DNA of 64,000 bases from Aspidiotus rigidus (lineage: Eukaryota; Arthropoda; Insecta; Hemiptera; Diaspididae): positions 24,691,501 to 24,755,500 of the forward strand of contig JAVHKY010000003.1 of the NCBI GenBank assembly GCA_035079385.1, written 5' to 3'. The notes below the pieces were generated by a model that ran no database searches, was not told where the DNA came from, and saw nothing but the letters and a program-made list of their open reading frames with translations. The position numbers and the translations under genes are program-made. This document shows, one piece after another, positions 1 to 11,739 of the stretch (position 1 is the first letter of the stretch; each line of letters opens with the position of its first letter).

Positions 1-2280
1 AGTGCGGTATTGCGAGTGTGCCATCGGTTTCGTGACCTCATCAAAAGATAAGTAGGAATCTTGAGTTTTCTGTCAATAGATTCGGATACACGCTTTAGTA
101 GAAGTGATGGATACTAATTTAAGCGTAGTGTTTCAAACTGGGAAAACATCCACTGATTCATCAGTGCATTTGTGTATTTTATAGCTCGCACAACTTATCT
201 GGTATCAAAAATGGCCATAGGTTACATTCCTCCCCCTCCTTACTTCGAAAATTTCGACAAATCTCAAATGCTCCGCTCGTCTCGAAATCGCCTCAAGACG
301 TCACTAGTGTTGGACTCATTCTTGAATGACCGCTTATCGCGAGACATACACGTGAAGGAATGTGGCAGATGGTACCGAATTCGGCATACTTGAGTCATGA
401 TTGGCTGAAGCTCTTGTTTTGGCCGTTATTTTTAAAATTCAAGTCAGCTAGGTAATAATTTTCCTTATGATTGCTAGCCAAAAGCCGGTGTCATTGACTT
501 AAACTAGAGCAGTTTTACCACGTTCTAGAAAAAGCCAAAAAATGCAAACATTATTAAGCCGACAATGGTTGTAGGTTTAAGTTGACACGACAATCGACTG
601 AAAGCTCTCAGCTGAAGTCCAAGTCAATGTCAATTGGCTTGACATCCCCGAACTTGACAGATCTTAAATTTTGCAAGCAAGGAGATGAGAGGTTCTGAAC
701 TGAGATCAAGAGGAATACAGTAGCCAATACTGCAGTCAAAGAAGGAAGTAGAGGAGGTATAGCAGAAACGAGATCATTTCACTATCACGCTGCCGCAACA
801 ACCGTCTATGTCATACACGATTTATAGAATATCATTCACTCCGACAAACTCGTATGTCTTGACCTTCGTTAAGGATTTTTTGCGCGCTGCTCTCGCAAAC
901 GCGCAACCCTGATCCTGACTCATGAAGCGGATCGAAACGGTCTCAAAACGAACACGTGCTCAATGTTGTTCTATGTACTCACATTCGTATATTGCGGTAC
1001 CGTAGAGATGAATTTTTGGTAAACTATTTTCACTGTCAATAACGTCCTCGCGCGTGTGTATAAATAATTTTGAAAAAGAAAAACTACCGAAGGACGACGA
1101 TGAGCCGGTAGTTTATCGTAATTGACGCATTAGTTTACCTGTCTGATGGCCCATTTGTGGTTTTGAAAAAAAAACGTGCACTGAGATATATACGTGTACG
1201 CTCTGGTGCCGAGTATCCGGAGATATTTCTTCTTCACCTCGAGATAGCCGGGAAGAACATTATCTAGAGTCGAGTGGAGATACGACACAGACCATCCAAA
1301 GAATGAATACCCTTCGATAATGATTATCTCTCCGTCTTCGCTTCAGCGATAAAAGTGACGTCGAACGATCGGATCTTCTGCGAATAAGAAGATAGAGAAA
1401 AGTATAATCATCTCTTCGCGATTCCAGTGTTTGCGGTTGCGTTTGCGGTGACGAGCACTACATGAGCGCTATTAAAAATGAATAAAAACAAAACAAAAAA
1501 TTATTTTTCCGGAATATCTCTCTCTTATAATGTGACATAATCCTCAATAACGTGCTAGCAATTTACTGTTGACCTTTATTTCTGTTGGCTTTTTGTCTGT
1601 TAATACATATTTGCCGTATGTACCCCTGTAAACTTGAAAAATTCCAATTTCCCGCGAGTGTGCGTGTATATCCGAGTTTTTCTTGACCAAACCAGTTCTT
1701 CTTCGATGGTATAGGAGCACGAAAGTCATGAATTTCGGGGCCCACCTAACGTTTTAATGCCACCTTGACCATATTTTATTGTAGATTACGTCGTACAGGT
1801 ATTTTCTGCGTTCAGATTCTTATCGCGGTGCGTAGAATTGAAATTTGTGAATTTCGCTGCTGTGCGCTACCGGTTGAGAAACCGCGATCCATTTGAAACG
1901 TCGATGTATTATATGTTTGCGGAAAGAGTATAAAATCGTATATAAAAGCAGATAATAAGTCAGAGAAGCAAGGGTAGTGATATCGTGTTTAATTAGAATT
2001 CAATGCGAAGGTCACCTAGTTCGTCGTATTATTTTTATACATCACTCTCCGGCATAATACAACTATAAAGTTTTTTCAACGATACGAACTTTGTCTTAAC
2101 CGATTCATTTTCATGTGTTCTGTCTTCCATCTGGTGTACAACGCACGGGTGAGAAAATATTGCCGGGTCTTGTATTTTGATGAGGCTCGAGAACAGGATT
2201 TAGGAAAAGTGTTTTTGAATGAAAATTCAAACTTTTTACGAACATAAAATGTTTACGGTGTCAAAAGAAGTTCAAATCGC
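1..2280. other. Unannotated intergenic or intronic DNA
   Basis: I see no convincing gene. The open frames are short, overlap on both strands and match no family I recognise. The stretch is moderately AT-rich, CpG is not depleted, and there is no obvious tandem repeat or TIR element. It could be regulatory or intronic sequence of a gene outside the window, but nothing here proves that. Confidence 0.5.
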
Positions 2281-2399
2281 TATAGCGCAACTCGTGAGAG
2301 GGTAGGGCATAACTTACTTGTATATACTGACAAACTATCCCGAGAAGGGTCCCTTTCCTAGCTAATGTCCACTCTTGTAGGACAGCATATTGTAATATT

Positions 2400-3150
2400 T
2401 TCTCAGTCTATGACGTCATCAGGGTAGTTGCCTTGTAGGTCAAGGTAAGTTTGGATCAAAGGAGCGTTGTGAGGTAGAAACTATTGAGCTTGCAGGAATA
2501 AGATGCTGAAGAAGGGAGGCTAGAATGCAGTCTCTAGCTGCGGATACATCATATTCGATCTTTCTGTTCTTTAATGACGTCACTGTGCATGCAGGTGCAG
2601 CCATGAGCTAAAGACTCAATTCTAGACAGTATTGTGGTACATCTCCTTTCAGTGTCTTAACAAGAAAAGGAAGTTTCTCCTCTCCTCTCGATAATGCTCA
2701 CTCATGGTTGTTATTTGCCAGCCTATGACCTCATCAGGATAGTCTTCTACCTTCCTTCCGCACCTTCTTTGTGTACCTTACGCTAGCGTTTTAGGCTAAT
2801 GGAGCTAAGCTTAGGCTAAATTTCTGTTCTTTGATCACGTTATATATTCGTTGATGATGTAGAACGCAGAACTTGGATACAAGTGCAGCCATCAGCTGGA
2901 GACTTAATTCTAGACAATATTATACGTATCTCCCTTCTATAGTGTCTTTAACAGGAAGGGTAAGTTAACGATTTAGTTCAGCCCTCCACCACTTCCTATA
3001 TCCCATAGTAATTTCCCAGCAGGATAGTCTTCGTGTAGGCGAAGTCAATCGAGATCAGGGCTACGTCTTCCTCTTTGCCAGCCTTCCGCACCATCTTAGT
3101 ATACTTATGCTGACATTGTAGGCTAATGGAGCTAAGCTTAGGCTAAATAG
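2400..3150. repeat. Imperfect tandem duplication, ~290-330 bp unit, with TGACGTCA octamers
   Basis: Two diverged copies of one unit lie head to tail. Anchor words recur in the same order: ATTCTAGACA at 2619 and 2907, and GGCTAATGGAGCTAAGCTTA at 2793 and 3121. The unequal spacing (288 and 328 bp) shows internal indels. The block contains TGACGTCA at 2411 and 2575, and another follows at 3542. No reading frame spans a unit. It is probably part of a dispersed non-autonomous repeat, since similar wording recurs near 11.3, 22.4 and 55.3 kb. Confidence 0.6.
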
Positions 3151-3559
3151 TGTGCGTCCGTATGACTGTGCGAACAAATTTGTTTCGAGCGATACAAAAT
3201 CTGTCATTCATCGTTGCTTCAAATTTTGTGGCTTAAAAAAGGGAAAAGAGTTGGAAAGAACTTCAGGTCCTCAAACTCTAGAAAAGAAGATGATATATTC
3301 TTGCTTCAGCAATTTTATAGAAGAAAGGAATGTACGAAAACGTCATTGATTTTCCCTTTCGAGAATAAGTCTTTCCTTGAGACTCCATAAGCTTGTCGTG
3401 AGAAGGGATTTAGTATAAGGCAGGCTATTCTGGCAAAAGAGGCTATTGAGGCTCAGTATACTGTATGTTAGGCCTAAGGATACAGGTCCCAAGGTAGCGA
3501 AAGTCGAAATTTTTCCAAGTCTCTATGACTTCATCAGCTCATGACGTCATTTTGTGACG

Positions 3560-4211
3560 TAAATTTCACAATAACGCCCAGCCTTAAGACATGTCTATGT
3601 CAAAAAAAAAGAGGTATTCATAATAATCTCGAGCAAGAGCATAGCCAAAAAATTTCCTGAAGAGTGAGAAAGAACGAATTTTTTTGTTTGAATGAAAGAG
3701 GCAATGATAAAGGGTAGAAGTTGAAGAAAGTGGACTCTGAAATATTGAAAATCGGAAATGTTATGAATAAAAAATTGATATTTTAGATATCTGGAAAGAA
3801 GTTCCAACCTCCGTTAGGTTATGCTTTTGACTAAATGTCAACTTTCAAGTCGAGAAACGTCGTGACGTGTCATAGATTCAAAAGAAAATGGCTTCTTTAA
3901 AAACGTTTATTCCTCAAGTTCTTCAATCTGACTCGTCTTTTCATACATCCATCATCTTCTATTGCTCTCAATTCTTTGGCTGAAGGGAAAGAAAATGAGC
4001 GTAAGGCCTAAGAAATTCTGCAGCAGAGAAGGAGACGAATTGTATTCTACCGTGAAGAGAGTCTCGGATATATTTTGAGAACTGGAGTAATTGACATCCC
4101 AAATGGTAAAATGGTTTGGACCCCAACGTTTTTTCTCGAAGTCCTTTTTCATCAACTTCTGCAGTTTCGTAGAGAGAAAGTACAAATATCAGTTGCTGAG
4201 TACTAAGAGGG
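3560..4211. other. Unannotated DNA between repeats
   Basis: No recognisable gene. Short antisense frames at 3595-3807 and 3952-4255 show no conserved motif and overlap one another, so I treat them as chance. Confidence 0.4.
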
Positions 4212-4619
4212 AAGAAGCGAAACACGAAAGATAGAAACCTTCTTGACAAGGACAATATTCTAGAAAACCCTCGAGATCACACTACAACCTCCCTTTTCCT
4301 TTGTTTACTTAGCTCCGACGGTCTCATATCTCTTGACTGCCTTCAAGTCGTAAAATTTTTTAGAATAACTGATGGTCATGTGACACGAAAAATACAAGTT
4401 AGGATGGAGTGTGTGCAGTCCTAGTGTCTACAGCTCAAAGAAAGAAGAAATCGTATGAGACTGTCTCGAATTCAAAATGTTTCTCGAAAGGTTTCAAAAA
4501 TCGTTTATCGCTGCTGGAGGCGGTTCGACAGTCTAGATGAGAAATTCAATCGTTCAAAGCTCCAAAAAATTTTGAAACTCTTCCTAAATTCCGTAAGCTT
4601 CGATTACGTCTGATAAAAG
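4212..4619. repeat. Left copy of ~410-440 bp direct repeat flanking a LINE
   Basis: This segment matches 7099-7536 in the same orientation with many substitutions and small indels. Shared stretches include GAAACACGAAAGATAGAAAC near the start, CCTCGAGATCA in the middle and GATTACGTCTGATAAA at the end. It stops where the RTE-type LINE sequence begins, and the right copy starts directly after the LINE's TTATTATTATTATC tail. It therefore behaves like a target-site duplication of unusual length, or like an older tandem duplication that happened to receive a LINE between its units. Confidence 0.8.
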
Positions 4620-4710
4620 TTGAGGGGGAGTGGTTCGAAATAAGAAAGCGAGTAAAGCAAGAGTACCCACTTTCCTTACTAATGTTCAACTGCTTGTTAG
4701 AAGATATATT

Positions 4711-6262
4711 CAGGGCCGGATTTAGGATTTTCCGTGAGAGGGTCCCAAGTTATGTGGAGACCCCCCCTCAACATTTCTCCATCCCCTCCTCTCTTATCAA
4801 TTTTTACCCTGTTTAAAATTGGAAAGAAAGTAGTTGAAGGGAAGAAGTAGATAATTTTACTTGTGCAAGGTTCCAAGTTATGTGGAAGCCCCCCTCAACA
4901 TTTCTCCAAATCAAAATTTTGACTCTCCTCCTCGCTTATCAATTTTCGCCCACTTTAAAATTGGAAAGAAAGTAGTTGAAGGAAAGAAGTAGATAATTTT
5001 ACTTGTGTAAGGTTCCAAGTTATGTGGAGACCCCCCTCAACATTTCTCCAAATTAAAATAATATTGACTCCCCTCCTCTCTTATCAATTTTTGCCCACTT
5101 TAAAATTGGAAAGAAAGTAGTTGAAAGAAATAAGTAGATAATTTTATTTGTGCAAGGTCCCAACTCAAGTTATGTGAAGGCCCCCCTCAGAATTTTTCCA
5201 AATTAAAATTTTGACTCCCCTCCTCGCTTATCAATTTGCCCACTTTCAAATTGGAAAGAAAGTAGTTGAAAGAAAGAGGTAGATAATTTTATTTGTGCAA
5301 GATCCCAACTTGAGTTATGTGAAGGCCCCCCTCAGAATTTCTCTAAATCTCCTCCTCTCTTATCAATTTTTGCCCACTTTAAAATTGGAAAGAAAGTAGT
5401 TGAAAGAAAGAAGTAGATAATTTTATTTGTGCAAGGTCCCAACTCAAGTTATGTGAAGGCCCCCCTCAGAATTTCTCCAAATCAAAATTTTGACTCCCCT
5501 CCTCGCTTATCAATTTGCCCACTTTCAAATTGGAAAGAAAGTAGTTGAAAGAAAGAGGTAGATAATTTTATTTGTGCAAGATCCCAACTTAAGTTATGTG
5601 AAGGCCCCCCTCAGAATTTCTCTAAATCAAAATTTTGACTCTCCTCCTCTCTTATCAATTTTTGTCCACTTTAAAATTGGAAAGAAAGTAGTTGAAAGAA
5701 AGAAGTAGATAATTTTATTTGTGCAAGGTCCCAACTCAAGTTATGTGAAGGCCCCCCTCAGAATTTCTCCAAATCAAAATTTTGACTCCCCTCCTCGCTT
5801 ATCAATTTGCCCACTTTCAAATTGGAAAGAAAGTAGTTGAAAGAAAGAGGTAGATAATTTTATTTGTGCAAGATCCCAACTTAAGTTATGTGAAGGCCCC
5901 CCTCAGAATTTCTCTAAATCAAAATTTTGACTCTCCTCCTCTCTTATCAATTTTTGTCCACTTTAAAATTGGAAAGAAAGTAGTTGAAAGAAAGAAGTAG
6001 ATAATTTTATTTGTGCAAGGTCCCAACTCAAGTTATGTGAAGGCCCCCCTCAGAATTTCTCCAAATCAAAATTTTGACTCCCCTCCTCGCTTATCAATTT
6101 GCTCACTTTGAAATAGGAAAGAAAGTAGTTGAAAGAAAGAAGTAGAAAATTTTATTTGTGCAAGGTCCCAAGTTATGTGTATTCAATGAAATTTTGAAAT
6201 GAGAGGAAAAATGTGGAGGCCCAGGTCCCTGGGCCCGCTGGGACCCCCTAAATCCGGCCCTG
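4711..6262. mobile_element. hAT-like non-autonomous DNA transposon inserted in the RTE reverse transcriptase
   Basis: The termini are inverted: CAGGGCCGGATTTAGG at the left and CCTAAATCCGGCCCTG at the right. The host word GATATATTC occurs at 4703-4711 and again at 6262-6270, giving a TSD of 8-9 bp depending on where the first C/G is placed. Removing the element restores a continuous LEDIFRKLN reading of the RTE protein, so the boundaries are well supported. The interior has no transposase and consists almost entirely of a ~145 bp satellite. The hAT assignment follows from the CAGGG-type TIR and TSD size. Confidence 0.82.
4741..6180. repeat. ~145 bp satellite array with 292 bp higher-order repeat
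   Basis: About ten to eleven monomers begin with GGTCCCAA or a variant, at 4741, 4869, 5011, 5156, 5301, 5435, 5580, 5727, 5872, 6019 and 6164. Spacing settles to an alternating 145/147 bp. Two monomer types alternate (tails reading GAGGTAGATA or GAAGTAGATA), so the true unit at the right side is a 292 bp dimer. The copies at 5435-5726 and 5727-6018 look identical by eye, which indicates recent unequal exchange or conversion. The array is non-coding. Confidence 0.9.
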
Positions 6263-7098
6263 ATATATTCAGGAAACTAAATTGAGGAGAAAGGGGAATA
6301 AAAGTAAACGGAGAATACTTGAATAATCTAAGATTTTGCAGATGATGTTGTGTTGATTGCAAAAAGTACAGACGAAATGAAAACAATGATCGCGAGAACT
6401 GGGAGAACAAGCAGGGTCGACAATAAATGTAGGAAAATCAAAAATAATAACCAACACCAACAGAACTACCGAAGTTGAAGTCATTAACGAATTAATAGAA
6501 AGAATAGATGAAACTATTTACCTAAGTCAAGCTATAGCAGCAAGCAATGGAAACCGCGAAGGATAACGCTGGCATAGAACAAATATTGGTCCCTCGAGCA
6601 CGTTTTCAAAGGACCTTTTAAAAATTATTACAAAGGTATGATATTTGATAGCTGTGTATTCTCAATATTGACCTATGGATCGCAAACGTAGGCCCCAACC
6701 AAAAAAGACGAAGGAAAAATTAGAATCTCCCAGAATAGGATGGAAAGGTCAATGCTAGGTACGAGTATGAAACTCCCAGAAAGAGTTAAGAGTCGAAAGA
6801 ATAAAAATTAAAATGCCCTATATCCTTGACTTTAATAGAACAATAAAACAAAAAGAATGGTATTGGGCGAAGCACATTGCCAGACTTCAACAAAAAAGAT
6901 GGGCCTACAAAATTACAAACTGGCACATCGGAGGAAAAAGAAAACAAGGCAGGTAAAAAATGAGGTGGGATGACGAAATTGTGATGTGGTTAATTATGTA
7001 TCATAGAGCAGCATGGGACAGGCGAAAAGGCCTTTGCTCGAAAGAGGGTTATGTACGCATGTAAAAAAGAATAATTAAGGCTTATTATTATTATTATC

Positions 7099-7536
7099 AA
7101 GAAGGAAGTACCGAAACACGAAAGATAGAAACCTTCTTGACAAGGACAATGTTCTAGAAAACCCTCGAGATCATATTACAACCTCCCTTTTTCTTTGTTT
7201 ACTTAGCTCCGACAGTCTCATATCTCTTGACTGCCTTCAAGTCGTATAATTTTTCAGAATAGCTGATGATTAATAGATAGTTTTCTTCTATGGTACAAAA
7301 GATACAAGTTGGGATGGAGTGTACTACATCTCAAAGAGAGAAGAAATCGCTCGAGACTGTCTCGAAGTGAAAATGTTTCACACTCGAAGGGTTTCAAAAA
7401 TCGTTTGTACATCCACATATCGCTGCTGGAGTCGACTCGACAGTCCAGCTGAGAAATTAATTCGTTCGAAGCTTTTGCAACGCACGCGTTTAATGATTTT
7501 TGTAAATTTCGTAAGCCTCGATTACGTCTGATAAAG
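7099..7536. repeat. Right copy of ~410-440 bp direct repeat flanking a LINE
   Basis: This is the partner of 4212-4619. It begins immediately after the LINE's ATT-type tail and ends at the same GATTACGTCTGATAAA word. It retains stretches missing or altered in the left copy. Confidence 0.8.
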
Positions 7537-9280
7537 CTCACGTGCGTATTAAGTAATTTCATTGTTTTTTCTATCTTTTTTCTCTTTTGATCAAGACCGT
7601 CTCCGATTTGACTTTGAGAGTCGAAATTGCGCGTCGAAGAATTTTATCGGCTCGCAATCTGCGACTAATATCAAATATTACATTAAAAGATTCGTCTAAT
7701 TTGGCACGACTAATGTACTCAGAGTCTAGGTCAGTAGTGCAAAAAGCAGTCGGTACTTCAATGGTCATTTCGGGTCATCGCAAATCGCACGTATACACTC
7801 TCAAAAGAAATTATTGCACAGAAAATTCGAGATCCGCGTTCGCTATGCGTGGACCGCAAATGATGCAATCGTATCCGTGTATTGAACGATCAGATCGTAG
7901 ACCCTAGCACACTTAATCAACAAACGATTCCAGATTAAATAAACAGATTAACTGGTTTCTGTATAAGCCTTACTATGCGTTTCATAATATTTCGGTGTCA
8001 TATACTCGTATACGTATTACTCATCGTGTTTCTTCGTTCATTCACTCTGATGCGAATGCAATGGCGCATCGATACCTACCAGGTTTTTTTAATTCGAAGT
8101 AAACTTCCTCTCGCGGAAAATTTTATTCGGTGATTCATTGAGAATGAGAAGGCTTAGTTCTTATAGGCTGTATGCAGCGTATTTATCGTTATCTGTTTAT
8201 CGGATGAAGATTATTCTCGTACCTACGAACTGACCCACACATTATGATAGCGCTCTGAACAAGGACGCGAGCAATTCTTAGAAGACTGTAAAGCGTTTTC
8301 CCATTCGAGTTTTGTTCTCGAAATTCGAAACAAGATTGATGTGTATGACTGTCTTCTAGAGACAGTTGATCGCGAAATTTCTCTCAGTGTATACTTCAAG
8401 ATTTAGTCTAGAAAAATAGGTAGTTATAATTCGGTTCAAGTCTTGAAGCTCGAAACTCAAGTCACGATATAAATTTTATCTCTCTCGGGTCTCTTATTTT
8501 AGTAAATAATATTCTCATGATATACCTACCGTATTATAGAATCTTGTTGCTTTCTGATAACGTTTTCTGATAGATAGATGTTGTTTACATGTGGTTATGA
8601 ACGTCAGTGTACGTTTGATAATGTTCTGTCGACTGTTTATACGTGTTTGCACTTAATCACTTCTTCTAAACTTAAATGATGCAGAACAAATGAAGTTCAA
8701 TACTGTGGGCAAAGTTTTCTATAAAAGATTATAGTCAATTATTCGTAGGTATTGCGCAATGGACGAGTAGAGAGTCAGAAAATGACTATTATTCGTAGAA
8801 TTGAGGGGCGATGACCTAGAATAATAAATCCTGATTCGATTTCGCGAGTATATTTTTTTGTCTGATGTTTTGGTATCCACTCATGGGTCTACTCACTGCT
8901 AAGGTGGCTCCTATTTTCATTTTTACCGAAACGTAAACATTTATAGCTTATTTCATTTGCGGCTCGCGGAGTTTCTTCCATTGAGCCAACAGGAAACCCT
9001 TTTCCCCCCTCGACTGTCAAAGTTTTCGCAAATTCTTTCTTCTCCCCCCCCCCCCTCTTTATATACATATAGCTCAGAAATTGAACATTTTCCAATTCCT
9101 CCTCTTGATACATTCCTTCCACGCCACACCCCCTCATAATTGTATCTCGAAGTTCGAGATTTATTCAAATCCTCCTAATCTATATTGCACAGATAGTCGG
9201 AACTTCTCACCCTCCCCTCTCACATTGAGAGGAATCTTCTGGTGGAGACAAGTAAACAAAGATTATGTTTGATATCTTTT
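7537..9280. other. Unannotated intergenic or intronic DNA with a pyrimidine-rich patch
   Basis: The frames on both strands at 7571-7907 overlap and show no motif. A C/T-rich stretch near 8995-9130, including a run of about 11 C, produces several artificial open frames. No supported gene. Confidence 0.45.
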
Positions 9281-9945
9281 AGTAAGTGACGTCATTTATA
9301 TTTTACCGCAACGCTTGCTTTGTGAGGTCATCGGTAAGAAGAAATCATAACCTAGCTTGTGTATGTTGCTCTATATATTTGAAGTACACCATGTGTATGG
9401 GCTCATACGCTTCATTCGTTCGCCTCCTTCTTGGATTAGGTCGGTCATCTTCTTGGATTAAGAGAATATTGAACTGTTCCGATTGATACAAGTCAATACT
9501 GGCAAACTAAGTCGATAAGATGTCGTTGGGTGTCTGCAACTTCATCCTTGACGTCATTTGGTTGGGCTCTTTTGATATGGATGTATCTTAAAGTTGTGGT
9601 TCATTCTCACGATGTCTACCGCCTGTACAAATCCAATAAACCCTATGAAAGTCCAATAAATCTAATAAAAGTCCATTAATTTCATTTCTGACACGATAAA
9701 AAAATTAAAATTTTAGTTACTAGGTTGAGTGGTTTTTTTTTTGTAACTTTGATGGTATTCTAAAGCGAATTTTCAAGTTCAGAGGAGGTACGACCCCCCT
9801 CAGACCGTCCCCCTGTGCTACACATGGTTTTGTGGAACACCCTTTAAGCGCTCTATAAACGTCCAATAATTTCAATTTTTGAATTTGGTAGACACCATGA
9901 TTCTGGAATACGCGTCACGAAATCGTGAGACAAAAATTAGATGCC
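9281..9945. other. Unannotated DNA with short AGTCCAATAAAT-like repetitions
   Basis: TGACGTCA occurs at 9287 and 9549. Short words such as GTCCAATAAA recur irregularly between about 9625 and 9870. No gene is supported. Confidence 0.4.
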
Positions 9946-11215
9946 ATTGCAGGACTGCAATGGCAGCGGGGAACCCGCTGTCCCGAGTCCCCTAGAGCCT
10001 GAAGTTTTCCAAGTCCTAAAATCATGACGTGACAACTTGAATGCGCTGCAATCTCAAGGCAGCCGTCGTCTTTCCAAGTCCCCCTCCTATCATATATAGC
10101 TCGAGATTCGAAATTTTTCTTAGTCCCCCTACTATCATATATAGCTCGGAGGTAGGAATTTTTCTATGTCCCCTTCCTATCGTATATGGCTAGAGGGTCG
10201 TAATTTTTCCAAGTCCCCCACCTATCATACATAGCTCGAGAGTTCCGTCACATGAAAATGAACGTTAACCACGTTAACCAACGTGTTTCTGTGAGTCGAA
10301 ATTTATCCTAGTCCCCCTTCTATCATATGTAGCTCGGAGATAGGAATTTTTCCAAGTCCTCTTCCTATCATATATGGCTGGAGGGACGAAATTTTTCTTA
10401 GTCCCCCTTCTATCATATGTAGCTCGGAGGTAGGAATTTTTCTATGTCCCCTTCCTATCATATATGGCTAGAGGGTCGAAATTTTTCTTAGTCCCCCTCC
10501 TATCATTTATAGCTCGAGAGTCTAAATTTTTTCAAGTCCCCCTTCCTATCATATATGGCTAGAGGGTCGAAATTTTTTTTAGTCCCCCTACTATCATATA
10601 TAGCTCGGAGGTAGGAATTTTTCTATGTCCCCTTCCTATCATATATGGCTAGAGGGTCGAAATTTTTCTTAGTCCCCCTTCCTATCATATATTGCTAGAG
10701 GGTCGAAATTTTTTTTAGTCCCCCTACTATCATATATAGCTCGGAGGTAGGAATTTTTCTATGTCCCCTTCCTATCATATATGGCTAGAGGGTCGAAATT
10801 TTTCTTAGCTCCCTCCTATCATGTATAGCTCGAGAGTCTAAATTTTTCCGAGTCCCCCTTCCTATCACATATGGCTAGAGGGTCGAAATTTTTTTTAGTC
10901 CCCCTCCTATCATATATAGCTCAGAGGTAGGAATTTTTCCATGTCCCCTTCCTATCATATATGGCTACAGGGTTGAAATTTCTCCAAGTCCCCCTCCTAT
11001 CATACATAGCTTGGAGGTCGGAATTTTTCCAAGTCCCCCTGCTATCATATATTGCTCGGAGGTAAGAATTTTGCCAAGTTCCCCTTCCCTCTCCGTGACG
11101 TCATCAACCTCGCTCGCGCTCGCGGACGAAAAATTCCTGGAAGTACCCCCAACGAAAGGGATAGCGGGTTCGCCGCTGAAAATAACATCACGAGCTGAGG
11201 ACGCCATGGGACTTG
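9946..11215. mobile_element. Dispersed non-autonomous element carrying a 45 bp minisatellite (long copy)
   Basis: The left end contains two adjacent small hairpins: TGCCATTGCAG/CTGCAATGGCA, then AGCGGG/CCCGCT. The segment that follows matches the inverted copy at 24580-25110: CCCGAG, a TGACGTGACAACTTGAA-like stretch, AGCCGTCGT, then the minisatellite, then CTCGCGCTCG and a GGGATAGCGGGTTC-like segment. The shared borders on both sides of the minisatellite show that the tandem repeat belongs to a mobile unit. No coding capacity is visible. The class is uncertain. The hairpin followed by CTAG resembles a Helitron end, but the second copy does not preserve it. Confidence 0.6.
10077..11080. repeat. 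45 bp minisatellite, about 20 units
   Basis: Units are close to 45 bp and follow the pattern AGTCCCC, then CCTATCATATATAGCT, then a purine-rich GAGGTAGG or GAGGGTCG segment, then AATTTTTCT. Two variants alternate (TATAGCTCGGAGGTAGG and TATGGCTAGAGGGTCG), so part of the array is dimeric at ~90 bp. A non-repeat interruption with AACGTTAACCACGTTAACC lies near 10255-10290. Confidence 0.88.
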
Positions 11216-11244
11216 GAAAAATTTTACTTTTGCTACTTTGAGAC

Positions 11245-11735
11245 CGGTATCCTCAGCCTTCATTATACCAGGCTCAACATACAGTAAACCAGGTTATACA
11301 CAATAAGAAAATGACGTTTCGAGCTGATGACGTCATAGGGACGAAAAACTTGATCCTCGCTACATTGAGACAAGTATCCTCAGCCTTTGTTACACCAGGC
11401 CTGACATAACTAGGCTGTAAGCATGACGAAAATGACAGTATGAGCTGGTGACGTCATAGAAATGTAGAAAAACTTGACCCTCGTTATTTTGGGATCTGTA
11501 TTCTTAGCCTTCTTTATAGTACGCCTCTAAATTAGGCTACAAGCGAGACAAAAATGACGTCACAACTCCCAGGCATAACTTGTACAAATAGTAAACGAGG
11601 CTGTATCAGACAAAATCGCGAGATGAAAATGACATCACGAGCTGATGACGTCATGAAGACTCGAAAAAAAGTCAACCGTCGCTATTTTGGGACTTTCATC
11701 TTTACCCTTTATTCTACTAGGCCTAACATACAGTA
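11245..11735. repeat. ~125 bp tandem repeats, each with a TGACGTCA octamer
   Basis: Successive units start at ATCCTCAGCC-like words at 11249, 11375, 11500 and 11698. Each contains a CCAGGCTCAACATACAG-like and a GAGCTGATGACGTCAT-like segment. Octamers TGACGTCA lie at 11328, 11449, 11555 and 11646, with another just upstream at 11096. The family recurs in degraded form near 22.3-22.8 kb. Confidence 0.75.
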
Positions 11736-11739
11736 TTAA

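Larger units (their letters stand above)
4620..7098 (+). mobile_element. RTE-type non-LTR retrotransposon fragment, 5'-truncated and interrupted
   Basis: Outside the nested insertion at 4711-6262, the plus strand encodes the C-terminal half of an RTE-clade reverse transcriptase. In order, with frameshifts, I read: the region before the GVxQGxPLSP motif (here RVKQEYPLS, ~4650); FNCLLEDIF (to 4711); RKLN resuming at ~6270; the catalytic motif ADDVVLIA at 6338-6361, preceded by an extra T that shifts the frame; a TYGSQT-type segment near 6670; MERSMLGTS near 6740; and EWYWAKHIARLQ near 6860. The copy ends in a TTATTATTATTATC tail, as expected for RTE 3' microsatellite tails. It starts within the RT, so the endonuclease domain is absent. 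It is inactive. The clade call rests on motif order, not on a search. Confidence 0.82.

Noticed and set aside
9946..10015. Helitron 3' end (hairpin followed by CTAG)
   Set aside because: The hairpin/CTAG arrangement is not preserved in the related copy near 25.1 kb, and no 5' TC end or Rep/helicase was seen.
10077..11080. CRISPR-like array
   Set aside because: The 45 bp units are contiguous and vary gradually. There are no unique spacers between constant repeats, no cas genes, and the context is eukaryotic.
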